Below are positions 52,535-59,500 of a DNA stretch of 59,500 nucleotides, one piece after another. Source of the DNA: an uncultured Bacteroidales bacterium. GTDB taxonomy: Bacteria > Bacteroidota > Bacteroidia > Bacteroidales > P3. Positions within the stretch are counted from its first letter, which is position 1; the number at the start of each line of letters is the position of its first letter. Both the position numbers and the translations under genes were made by a program. The notes beneath the pieces are model-generated. The model saw only the letters and a list, made by a program, of their open reading frames with translations, had not been told where the DNA came from and did no database searches. The stretch spans positions 1 through 59,500 of the forward strand of contig ONLQ01000009.1 in the NCBI GenBank assembly GCA_900318665.1, in the 5' to 3' direction.

Positions 52535-53188
52535 TTATTTTTGATTTTTTTCGTCGTCGGCTGATTCTGAGTTGTTTTTATGAAACAATAACGAGTAAAT
52601 CAGCAGCCAAAACACGCCAACAGTTATTGCCGCATCAGCAAAATTGAATATCGCATTGAAGAAAGTGAACGGCTGTCCGCCCCATATCGGCATCCACGAC
52701 GGAATTGTGGTGTGAATGAGAGGGAAATAAAACATATCCACCACACGTCCGTGCAGAAATGGCGCATAGCCGCCTTCGGGCGGAAACATCGTGGCAACGT
52801 GGTAGTAACTCTCATTGAAGATTAGCCCGTAGAAAGCACAGTCTATAAGGTTCCCTATGGCACCGGCAAAAATGAGCGACAGCGAGATGAGGACACCCGT
52901 GGCACATTGTTTTTTGCGCACCAAGACTAAAAGATACCACATTACAGCCGTGGCCGCCACGATACGGAACAACGAAAGCAGCAATTTGCCCACAAAACCA
53001 CCAAAAGCCATGCCGAAGGCCATGCCCTCGTTCTCGACAAACAGCAACTGACACCAGTTGCCTATCAGCGGAATACTCTCGCCTATCTGCATATTGGTTT
53101 TGACAAGGATTTTTATCACCTGGTCAATAACAATAACCAAGCCAACTATGAGGGCTATTGTGATATATTGTTTTTTCTGCGTAGTCAT
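52535..53188 (-). CDS. lspA: Lipoprotein signal peptidase (signal peptidase II)
   Basis: A 217-residue membrane aspartic protease that cuts prolipoprotein signals before the lipid-modified Cys. Four membrane helices are visible. Conserved blocks are IVIDQVIKI, VENEGMAFGM, AGAIGNLIDC, GRVVDMFYF and NAIFNFADAAITVG; the two catalytic Asp are in the last two (GRVVD and NFAD). It is longer than the 160-residue norm because of an insertion between AGAIGNLID and GRVVD (about 25 residues) and an acidic C-terminal tail, both common in Bacteroidota. It matures the several lipoproteins seen in this window. Confidence 0.96.
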   Translation of the reverse strand: MTTQKKQYITIALIVGLVIVIDQVIKILVKTNMQIGESIPLIGNWCQLLFVENEGMAFGMAFGGFVGKLLLSLFRIVAATAVMWYLLVLVRKKQCATGVLISLSLIFAGAIGNLIDCAFYGLIFNESYYHVATMFPPEGGYAPFLHGRVVDMFYFPLIHTTIPSWMPIWGGQPFTFFNAIFNFADAAITVGVFWLLIYSLLFHKNNSESADDEKNQK

Positions 53189-53282
53189 TGAATTGTTTTT
53201 ATAAATCGTTGTTGTTTCTAATAGAATGTCAATATTCCTTACTCTCTAAAGCGAAAATTTTAGATGTCTCGAATAAAAAACT

Positions 53283-53846
53283 TTATTTTTTCTCTATTTG
53301 TTCGACAAGTTCTTCGTACCATGCTTCGCCGAACTTTCTTATAAGAGGTTCTTTCAGATACTTATAGAGTAGCACGCCTTGCTGTTTGCCACACTCTACT
53401 GCACACTGGCAAATGTCCCAACGATGATAGTTCACCGCCTGAAAACTGCCGTAGTTCTCTATGCGTATGGGATAGAGATGGCACGACACTGGTTTGCGAA
53501 ACGCTATCTTGCCGTCAAGATAGGCCCGCTCTATGGCACAGTATGCGGTGCCCTCATCGTCCCAGCACACAAAAGCACACTCCCTGTTGTTGACCAACGA
53601 TGTGCCAAGGTCGCCGTCGGAATCTATGGCCGACACGCCCACAGAGTCCACCACACGCAGTCCTTCCTCGGTCATATAAGGGCGAATTTCTGGCAGCAGT
53701 TTAGCCAGCAATTCGGCCTCGTCGGCTTCAAGTGGAGCGCCACTGTCGCCATCCACACAACACTGACCCTTGCACTGCTTCAAATCGCAACAGAAACAAC
53801 GGTCGGCAATATCATCGGACACTATGGCGGATTGGACAATTATCAT
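53283..53846 (-). CDS. DUF3109 family Cys-rich protein
   Basis: A 187-residue protein with nine or more cysteines in family-typical places: CFCCDLKQCKGQCCVDGDSGAPL near the start, ECAFVCWDDEGTAYCAIE in the middle, CHLYPIRI and DICQCAVECG later. The arrangement suggests binding of zinc or an iron-sulfur cluster. This is the DUF3109/YkgJ-like CxxxxCCxxC pattern; the function is unknown. It stands between lspA and a dehydrogenase gene, without a clear shared promoter. Confidence 0.88.
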   Translation of the reverse strand: MIIVQSAIVSDDIADRCFCCDLKQCKGQCCVDGDSGAPLEADEAELLAKLLPEIRPYMTEEGLRVVDSVGVSAIDSDGDLGTSLVNNRECAFVCWDDEGTAYCAIERAYLDGKIAFRKPVSCHLYPIRIENYGSFQAVNYHRWDICQCAVECGKQQGVLLYKYLKEPLIRKFGEAWYEELVEQIEKK

Positions 53847-53884
53847 TTGGAGAAGGATTGACTTATTGAACTAATTAGGTTGTG

Positions 53885-54826
53885 CTATTTCAAAGCCTCG
53901 ATAATTTTGTCGGCCAGTACGGCAGCGAGTTTGTATTTCGACTCCACTGTCCAACCCGCCACATGAGGTGTCAGCACTACATTGGGGGCTTGTAGCAGAT
54001 AGCGGAACGCATCGGGCAGATGCTCAATATCGAGGCCGTCGGTCGTCATCTTCTCGTATTCTATAACATCAAGAGCGGCGCCCAAAACTCTGCCTTCCTT
54101 CATGGCGGCTACCAACGCCGGCGTATCGACCACTGCACCTCGCGAGGTGTTGATTAGCATTATAGGTTTGGCAAAGCACCCGAGAAACGAGCCATTAACC
54201 ATGTGGCGTGTTTCATCGGTGAGTGGAACATGGAGGCTTAGCACATCGGCCTCGCGTTGCAACTGCTCGAGCGTCACCTCTTCCACATAGTCGGGAGCAT
54301 AGTCGGTCTTGTACTTGTCATAGGCCAATATGCGGCATCCAAATCCACGCAGACAGCGTGCGAAAGAGGCGCCCATATTGCCAAAACCAATGATTCCCAC
54401 AGTGCGACAGCCCAATTCTAAGCCACGATTGGCCTCGCGCTGCCACAGTCCTCGACGCACCTCGGCATCGGCACGGGCTATATTGTTAAGCAGCGATAGC
54501 AACAATCCTACGGCATGTTCGCCAACGGCATCGCGGTTGCCCTCTGGCGAATTGAGACAGCGTATGCCTCGCGCCTCGGCATAATCCACATCGATGGTCT
54601 CCATGCCAGCCCCTACGCGCCCGATACAGCGCAGACGATGGGCTTGGTCGAGGAAACGGCGGTCTATGATAATCTTGCTACGCACAACAATGGCGTCGTA
54701 GTCGTCAATTCGTGCAAGGAGACTGTCATAATCGACAGCGGTATCTATAATCACATTATGCCCAGCCTCTTGCAGCCGTTGTGCAAGAACCGCGTGGGTG
54801 TTGTCGGTAATGAGTATGGTTTTCAA
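53885..54826 (-). CDS. D-2-hydroxyacid dehydrogenase (phosphoglycerate dehydrogenase-like)
   Basis: A 313-residue NAD-dependent dehydrogenase. The Rossmann loop is GFGNMGASFA (GxGxxG), with a preceding VGII; the catalytic Arg is in INTSRGAVVD, and the His in TPHVAGWT. The N-terminal VVRSKIIIDRRFL, IGRVGAGMETIDVDYA and NSPEGNRDAVGEHAVGLLLSL are typical of SerA-like enzymes. It has no C-terminal ACT domain. It could be the serine-pathway phosphoglycerate dehydrogenase or another 2-hydroxyacid dehydrogenase. Its start overlaps the stop of the channel gene by 4 bases. Confidence 0.9.
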   Translation of the reverse strand: MKTILITDNTHAVLAQRLQEAGHNVIIDTAVDYDSLLARIDDYDAIVVRSKIIIDRRFLDQAHRLRCIGRVGAGMETIDVDYAEARGIRCLNSPEGNRDAVGEHAVGLLLSLLNNIARADAEVRRGLWQREANRGLELGCRTVGIIGFGNMGASFARCLRGFGCRILAYDKYKTDYAPDYVEEVTLEQLQREADVLSLHVPLTDETRHMVNGSFLGCFAKPIMLINTSRGAVVDTPALVAAMKEGRVLGAALDVIEYEKMTTDGLDIEHLPDAFRYLLQAPNVVLTPHVAGWTVESKYKLAAVLADKIIEALK

Positions 54827-55791
54827 AGTTCGGAAGGGTTAGATGGAGTATTGTTGGCTGGCTGTGAGGCTTTATCTGGCTCGTCGGCAGGTTCGAGGTC
54901 TTCGTTGTCGAACGAGAACGGCTCGTTCTTCTTCTCACGGCCCTCGCGTATAGTCTCGCCTGCAATTATGCCCGTAGGCACGGCAATAATAGAATAACCC
55001 AGAAGCATGACAATGGTTGAGATTAACTGTCCCACAGATGTTACAGGCGCTATGTCGCCATAACCCACGGTGGTGATGGTTACAATGGCCCAATAGATGC
55101 CGCGCGGAATACTTGAAATCGACGGGTTGCGGTCTCCCTCAATGGCAAAAATTAGTGTGCCGAGAATGACAGCGACAATAACTACCACGAGCATAAATAT
55201 CAGTATGCGTACTGCACTACGACGCAAAGCGTTGAGAAGAAAACGCGTCTCGTTGAGGAAGACACGCATACGGAAAATGCGGAAGATGCGCAGCACTCGC
55301 AACAGACGCAACACCGTAAGAGCCTGCGCGCCAGGAATGAACAGACTTAAATAGGCTGGAAAGATAGACAGTATATCTATTATTCCAAAGAACGAGAAGA
55401 TGTAGCGTCGCGGATTTTTCAAGCAGTAGATACGCAGATAGAACTCGAAGGTGAAGATGATGGTGAACCCCCATTCAAGGACCCTCATAAGCCAGTAAGA
55501 GAACGGCTTACTCTCGATGCCACGGGACATCGTGGTGGATACCAACATACTATCGACTATCAGCAAAACGATGTTGGCCGCAATTAGCACAAGAATCCAG
55601 ATGTCGAAACGTTTTCCCGCTGGTGTGTCGGAACGGAAAATGATGGTGTGGATATCGCGTTTCGAGAGGTCGCGATATTTCTTGGGCAATAGGCAGTCGA
55701 AAAGAATGCGGTGCATAACGACCCCTATGGCGTTGAAAATATCATAGAAAATCTTCCGATAATCTATCTTTATCCTATTTGTCTTCTTCAT
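54823..55791 (-). CDS. Voltage-gated-type potassium channel (ion transporter)
   Basis: A 322-residue six-helix channel. Helices S1-S4 lie between about residues 45 and 180; S4 has regularly spaced arginines (LTVLRLLRVLRIFRIFRMR). The pore loop has the selectivity filter TTVGYGDIAP, followed by S6 (LISTIVMLLGYSIIAVPTGII). The C-terminus is a short acidic tail with no nucleotide-binding domain. The gene overlaps both neighbours by 4 bases, so three proteins are probably made in a coupled way. Confidence 0.93.
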   Translation of the reverse strand: MKKTNRIKIDYRKIFYDIFNAIGVVMHRILFDCLLPKKYRDLSKRDIHTIIFRSDTPAGKRFDIWILVLIAANIVLLIVDSMLVSTTMSRGIESKPFSYWLMRVLEWGFTIIFTFEFYLRIYCLKNPRRYIFSFFGIIDILSIFPAYLSLFIPGAQALTVLRLLRVLRIFRIFRMRVFLNETRFLLNALRRSAVRILIFMLVVVIVAVILGTLIFAIEGDRNPSISSIPRGIYWAIVTITTVGYGDIAPVTSVGQLISTIVMLLGYSIIAVPTGIIAGETIREGREKKNEPFSFDNEDLEPADEPDKASQPANNTPSNPSEL

Positions 55792-57032
55792 TTTGCAGAC
55801 GACTTATAATGGATTACATTGGCTCTTTGTGGCTGAAAGCAGTTGTTGGCCACGCGCAGCAGGTCATCGGGCGTGGCAGGACGATACAGCAGAGGCTCGT
55901 CGTTCACCCAGTCGGTATGTCCCAACCATTCGTAATAGCAGAGATTGCTGGCGCGGTCGGTAGCCTTATATTGCGAGAACGCAAAGGTGGACTCAAACTT
56001 ATTGACCACCTTGGCAAGTTCGTAGTCAGAAATAGGAGTGCTCTTTATCTCGTCGAGTTGCTGCCACACCGCCGCTTCGGCTCGTTCGAGCGAGAAACCG
56101 GGCTGCAGACGTCCGTCTATGACGAAAAGTCCTTGGTCGCGGTCGCCAGTAATATAGGCGTTCAGTTCGCTGAAGATACCTTGACGACGCACCAGTTCGT
56201 TATACATTCGCGACGAATTGCCATTGCTGAGTATATCGCTCACGAGGTCATAGAACACAAAGTCGCTATGCAAGCGGTCGGGCATAAGGAAAGCCATGAA
56301 AAGCGCATCGGACGGCACATCGCGCTCCACACAGAGACGATGCTCTTCGGTGGGTTCGGGTTCTATGGGCAACGACGGCACCTCACGCCGCTTGTCGCAA
56401 TCTATCCTACCATAAATGTCGGCAGCCATAGCAACGGCTTCGCGGGCGTTGATGTTGCCCGCCACGGCAACAATGGCGTTGGCGGGATAATAATGCTGGG
56501 CGAAAAACTGCCTTTCGTCATCGACGGTGGCTTGCTGCACATGAGCGATGTCGGCGCCGATGGTACACCAACGATAGGGGTGCACCTTGTAGCACAACGG
56601 ACGCAGCAGCAGCCATTTGTCGCCGTAAGGCTGATTGAGGTAGCGTTGGTGGTATTCCTCGGTGACCACACGCTGCTGCACCGACAAAGGTTGCGCCGAG
56701 AAGTCGAGCCCCGCCATGCGGTCAGCCTCAATTTCAAGCAGAGTGCACAGATGCTGTGCCGGAGCGGTCACATAATAGTTGGTATAGTCATTGTTGGTGC
56801 TGGCGTTACATTCGCCCCCAAGACTCGTCACCACGCTGTCGTAATCGGGCACCTGCGGCGTGCCGCCAAACATCAGATGCTCAAACAGATGGGCAAACCC
56901 CGTACGGTTTGGCGACTCGTTGCGTGCTCCCACACAATAGAGCGTATTCACCGTCACCAGAGGCGTATCGTGGTCCTCGTGCAATATCAGCGTGAGGCCA
57001 TTGGGCAGAGTATGTTTCTCGTAGGCAATCAC
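55788..57032 (-). CDS. M16 family zinc peptidase
   Basis: A 414-residue member of the pitrilysin/processing-peptidase family. The zinc motif HxxEH is His48-Leu-Phe-Glu51-His52 (GFAHLFEHLMFGG), and the distal Glu is in EIEADRMAG. The second half-domain is degenerate, as is normal. I chose a GTG start at 57032: family members begin with the pattern I-x-Y-x-K-x-L-x-N-G immediately after the start, and the promoter element (57061-57068) lies within the otherwise possible longer frame beginning TTG at 57071. In many Bacteroidota two M16 genes are adjacent, but here there is only one. It overlaps the channel gene by 4 bases. Confidence 0.9.
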   Translation of the reverse strand: MIAYEKHTLPNGLTLILHEDHDTPLVTVNTLYCVGARNESPNRTGFAHLFEHLMFGGTPQVPDYDSVVTSLGGECNASTNNDYTNYYVTAPAQHLCTLLEIEADRMAGLDFSAQPLSVQQRVVTEEYHQRYLNQPYGDKWLLLRPLCYKVHPYRWCTIGADIAHVQQATVDDERQFFAQHYYPANAIVAVAGNINAREAVAMAADIYGRIDCDKRREVPSLPIEPEPTEEHRLCVERDVPSDALFMAFLMPDRLHSDFVFYDLVSDILSNGNSSRMYNELVRRQGIFSELNAYITGDRDQGLFVIDGRLQPGFSLERAEAAVWQQLDEIKSTPISDYELAKVVNKFESTFAFSQYKATDRASNLCYYEWLGHTDWVNDEPLLYRPATPDDLLRVANNCFQPQRANVIHYKSSAK

Positions 57033-57060
57033 TTTTGCAGAATGAGAAATAAAGAAAAGG

Positions 57061-57068
57061 CAAAAATA
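57061..57068 (-). promoter_or_regulatory. -7 promoter element of the M16-channel-dehydrogenase operon
   Basis: On the minus strand the sequence is tatttttg (TAnnTTTG). It lies 28 bases before the GTG at 57032, so the leader is very short. No sure -33 element. Confidence 0.6.
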
Positions 57069-57106
57069 CAAAAAATAAGGAAAACCGAGGCAGATTGTTG
57101 CATCAA

Positions 57107-58105
57107 TCAGCGATTGAGACGTGCCGAGCGTAGCATGGCCTGCATTTCAGGGGCTGGCGGCAACGACACGGTCATAGGCGCCGCCAGCGTATCTGGATTC
57201 AGAGCAAACTGACGTCGTGCATTGCCGGCAAAAATGCCATAGGCACCTTTCACATTGGTATAGATTGGAATAGGGTCAGTGAAGAGCATCATCATGCTCG
57301 TGGCCTTATTGACATCTTGCAGATACTTGTAGCGGTCGGGAGTCACGGTCTCTACATCGAGAGTGTAGTAATGGCGGTATGGCTCTATCTCGTTGGTGTC
57401 CTTGAGCATTACTACCATCAGCCGCACATGATGGTTCTGCCCGTCAATGAGGCTGTCGATTGTCATCAAGCGGTTGTAGAAATAGCCAGCCAGAGGCTTT
57501 GATACGGACACGGCAGACGAAGTAATTGCCTGGTCGAAGCAAAGAAACATCTCATTTGTCACGGTATCCACTTGGTCTATTTCTTCAGTATATGGGTTGT
57601 GGCGTCGGCCACTGTCGCGGCATATTATGGAGAAATGGTAAAGGTCGCGATAGTTGGCATGGTCGGCAAGGTCGAAATCAATGTTTAGCAGCGTCAATGC
57701 TTGAAAGGTATCAATATGAGCCTCCACGCTGCTAATCTGCGGTGGGCGAGGCACATAGGTATCGGCCGTAATAGTCTGTCCGTTAGCAGAAATGGATAAG
57801 CGCAATTGGTCGTCGGCCTGCAACGTATAAGGGAAAAAATAGTTGCATTTCACCACCTGCGAGGGTGTCAGCCTTGTGCCGTTAACATCAATGCTGATGT
57901 TGGCACCAGCCACGGGATGCACAATATTGGTGTCGAGAAAGAAACGACTATAGGCGAAATTAACAAACAACTGGCTGCCTTCCGAAGGCACGGCGTTCAG
58001 CACCATAACGTGCTTGTTGTCGTCAAAATCCACCTCTACAACCTTCTCGCACGAGGCGAAAAAGCAGCATAAAATCACAACAAAAAAAACAAAACGAAAC
58101 GACAT
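57107..58105 (-). CDS. DUF4249 lipoprotein
   Basis: A 332-residue lipoprotein (lipobox FFASC, then CEKVVEVDFDD). The family pattern is clear: LVLNAVPS-like start after the anchor, FVNFAYSRFFLD, ISIDVNGTRL, SISANGQTITADTYVPRPPQI, and the C-terminal region with YKYLQDVNKA and the GIFAGNARRQF block. DUF4249 genes are regularly found with TonB-dependent receptors. Here it starts 10 bases after the receptor stop, so the two form an uptake unit. The ligand is unknown. Confidence 0.9.
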   Translation of the reverse strand: MSFRFVFFVVILCCFFASCEKVVEVDFDDNKHVMVLNAVPSEGSQLFVNFAYSRFFLDTNIVHPVAGANISIDVNGTRLTPSQVVKCNYFFPYTLQADDQLRLSISANGQTITADTYVPRPPQISSVEAHIDTFQALTLLNIDFDLADHANYRDLYHFSIICRDSGRRHNPYTEEIDQVDTVTNEMFLCFDQAITSSAVSVSKPLAGYFYNRLMTIDSLIDGQNHHVRLMVVMLKDTNEIEPYRHYYTLDVETVTPDRYKYLQDVNKATSMMMLFTDPIPIYTNVKGAYGIFAGNARRQFALNPDTLAAPMTVSLPPAPEMQAMLRSARLNR

Positions 58106-58115
58106 TTCTATTTAA

Positions 58116-59498
58116 CTACGATAATAATGATTTAGAAATCGAATAGCCTTTGTAGTTGAAGCGGCTGCTCTCGTAGATGATGTAGGGGTTCTTGTGGTTG
58201 TAGATGTTGTAGCAACTGACGTTGAGCGTGCGATGTATGCGCTGGTTGAACTTGCGGTGGAAGTTGATGCTGATATCGGCACGGTGGTAGTTGGGCATAC
58301 GGAAGTTGTTGCGTTCCTCGCAGTGCTCTATGGTCGATATTCGCGATGCCGCATTGGGCTCGGTATAATAACCGGGGTCGTCCGACGCAACGACGTATTT
58401 CTCCGACGCCTGCGTGGCTGCATTGCCGGTGGAGAACACCCATGTGGCGCTGACGTCAAACCGGTCGCTGAACTTATAGGACACCACGATAGAAAGGTCG
58501 TGACGACGGTCGTATTTGGCGGGGAATGCCTTGCCGTGGTTCAGCACATGCCCCTCGCGGTCAAAGAGGTGCATGGTGCGGCTCCACGTGTAGCCTATCC
58601 AGCCCGTTAGACGTCCCACACTGCGCTGCGCCAGAAGTTCTACACCATAGGCCCAGCCGTCGCCCACCACCACTTGGTCCTCCCAGCCCTCGGTGGTGCC
58701 AAACGTGGTGGCGCCGTCCTTATACTCCAATATGTCGGACATACGCTTGTAGTAGCCCTCTACCGAGAGGTCGGCCACGCCTTCCCATTTGTAGAACAAG
58801 CCTGCGGCAACCTGGTTGGAACGCATGGGAGATATGCGGTCGGTAACAGGCACCCAAAGGTCTGTGGGCAGGCTGATGCTGGTGGTGGAGAGCAGGTGTA
58901 GATACTGCATCATGTAGGCATAGCCCGCCTTGAGCGAGAGACCGTCGGCTAGAATCCAGCGCCCCGACAAGCGCGGCTGCACCGAGGGATAGAACGAGTT
59001 TTGCACACGAAAGCCGCTCATGTGCAGACCATAGTTTATCTTCAACGCCTCGTTGATGCTCCAATCGTCCTCGCCATAGGCCACAAACTCGTTGGCCATC
59101 ACCGTGCCCTCGTTGAGAGCCGTGTCCATCTGCAAAGCCGAGTTCATCTGCACCTGGTCGTAGTAGTCGATGCTGGCGCTCATCACCGTAGGAACAAACA
59201 TATGGCGCGTGGCATTGACGCCAAACTGCACGTCGTGGTCGGGATTGGGCTGATAGGACAGGTCGGCCCGCATTGTGAAATCGCGTATCGACGACTTGTA
59301 GTTCATGTCCATTGTCGATTTATCCTCTTGTCCCGATGGCAGCATGGACAACTTTTCCACGCCCACCACAATATCGTTGCGATAGCGTGTATATGATGCC
59401 GTAACGTTGGCAAACAGTTTGGGAGTCAACTCATAGTTCCACCGCAGCGCCCCCACCAGGTTGCCCCATGCGTTGTCAAGACGCATATATTCGTCTTC
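58116..59498 (-). CDS. TonB-dependent receptor, C-terminal part (5' end outside window)
   Basis: At least 460 residues of an outer-membrane beta-barrel. Alternating beta strands with aromatic girdles are seen throughout (ALRWNYELTPKLFANVTASYTRYRND; YMMQYLHLLSTTSISLPTDLWVPVTDRISPMRSNQVAAGLFYKW; WTWSRTMHLFDREG-like; HDLSIVVSYKFSDRFDVSATWVFSTGNAATQ). The last strands include NYHRADISINFHRKFNQRIHRTLNVSCYNIYNHKNPY. The plug and N-terminus lie beyond the window. It is the partner of the DUF4249 lipoprotein. Confidence 0.9.
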   Translation of the reverse strand, partial: EDEYMRLDNAWGNLVGALRWNYELTPKLFANVTASYTRYRNDIVVGVEKLSMLPSGQEDKSTMDMNYKSSIRDFTMRADLSYQPNPDHDVQFGVNATRHMFVPTVMSASIDYYDQVQMNSALQMDTALNEGTVMANEFVAYGEDDWSINEALKINYGLHMSGFRVQNSFYPSVQPRLSGRWILADGLSLKAGYAYMMQYLHLLSTTSISLPTDLWVPVTDRISPMRSNQVAAGLFYKWEGVADLSVEGYYKRMSDILEYKDGATTFGTTEGWEDQVVVGDGWAYGVELLAQRSVGRLTGWIGYTWSRTMHLFDREGHVLNHGKAFPAKYDRRHDLSIVVSYKFSDRFDVSATWVFSTGNAATQASEKYVVASDDPGYYTEPNAASRISTIEHCEERNNFRMPNYHRADISINFHRKFNQRIHRTLNVSCYNIYNHKNPYIIYESSRFNYKGYSISKSLLS

Positions 59499-59500
59499 GG

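Noticed and set aside
55779-57212. A 477-codon open frame on the plus strand opposite the M16 peptidase gene
   Set aside because: It is antisense to a well-supported gene; its protein has no recognisable family and its presence follows from the codon bias of the minus-strand gene.

Overview
The window looks like chromosome from a member of the Bacteroidales (phylum Bacteroidota), with about 45 protein genes. The signs are: many -7 promoter elements of the form TAnnTTTG, starts without Shine-Dalgarno sequences, a complete Bat (aerotolerance) operon, a DUF4249 lipoprotein beside a TonB-dependent receptor, group-specific families (DUF4831, DUF2461, DUF3109), and secreted proteins ending in type IX secretion (T9SS) sorting domains. 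I cannot name a genus. No rRNA, CRISPR array, prophage or insertion sequence was seen.

Layout. 1-3256: 3' part of mfd and a secreted protein of the family often mislabelled asparagine synthetase B. 3306-10863: an envelope/secretion block with a seven-blade propeller protein, DsbD, and a 1394-residue C10 cysteine protease exported by T9SS. 10895-14562: an acyltransferase, an arginine-decarboxylase-like enzyme with a hairpin at its predicted transcript start, and a lipoprotein. 14719-15116: RNase P RNA. 15134-19354: a DUF799-like lipoprotein, then trmO, a NUC-type nuclease, a DUF2461 protein and a glycosidase-like lipoprotein. 19398-24095: an AT-richer gene for a 1565-residue protein joining a DEDD exonuclease-like domain, a RecQ helicase and a UvrD-type helicase. 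24250-25947: a secreted caspase-fold protein that has lost both catalytic residues. 26072-34506: moxR, DUF58, a membrane protein, then batA, batB, batC, batD and batE on the minus strand.

34796-49714: a large T9SS cargo protein, tyrS, three small lipoproteins, era, a sodium:solute symporter, DUF4831, RNase Z, a GT90 glycosyltransferase and an MFS transporter. 49794-59500 (minus strand): a thioesterase, a histidine kinase and response regulator behind yqeY and tRNA-Phe, lspA, DUF3109, a tightly overlapping trio (M16 peptidase, potassium channel, 2-hydroxyacid dehydrogenase), and DUF4249 with the 3' part of a TonB-dependent receptor gene.

How the genes fit together: much of the window serves the cell envelope, through disulfide chemistry (DsbD), lipoprotein maturation (LspA), the MoxR/Bat membrane complex, T9SS cargo and nutrient uptake. 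Housekeeping genes (mfd, rnpB, tyrS, era, rnz, trmO) are interspersed. The best candidates for little-described biology are the exonuclease-RecQ-UvrD fusion, the double-mutant pseudo-caspase, and the kinase-free sensor propeller with a sorting-type tail. No new multi-gene system could be demonstrated from sequence alone.
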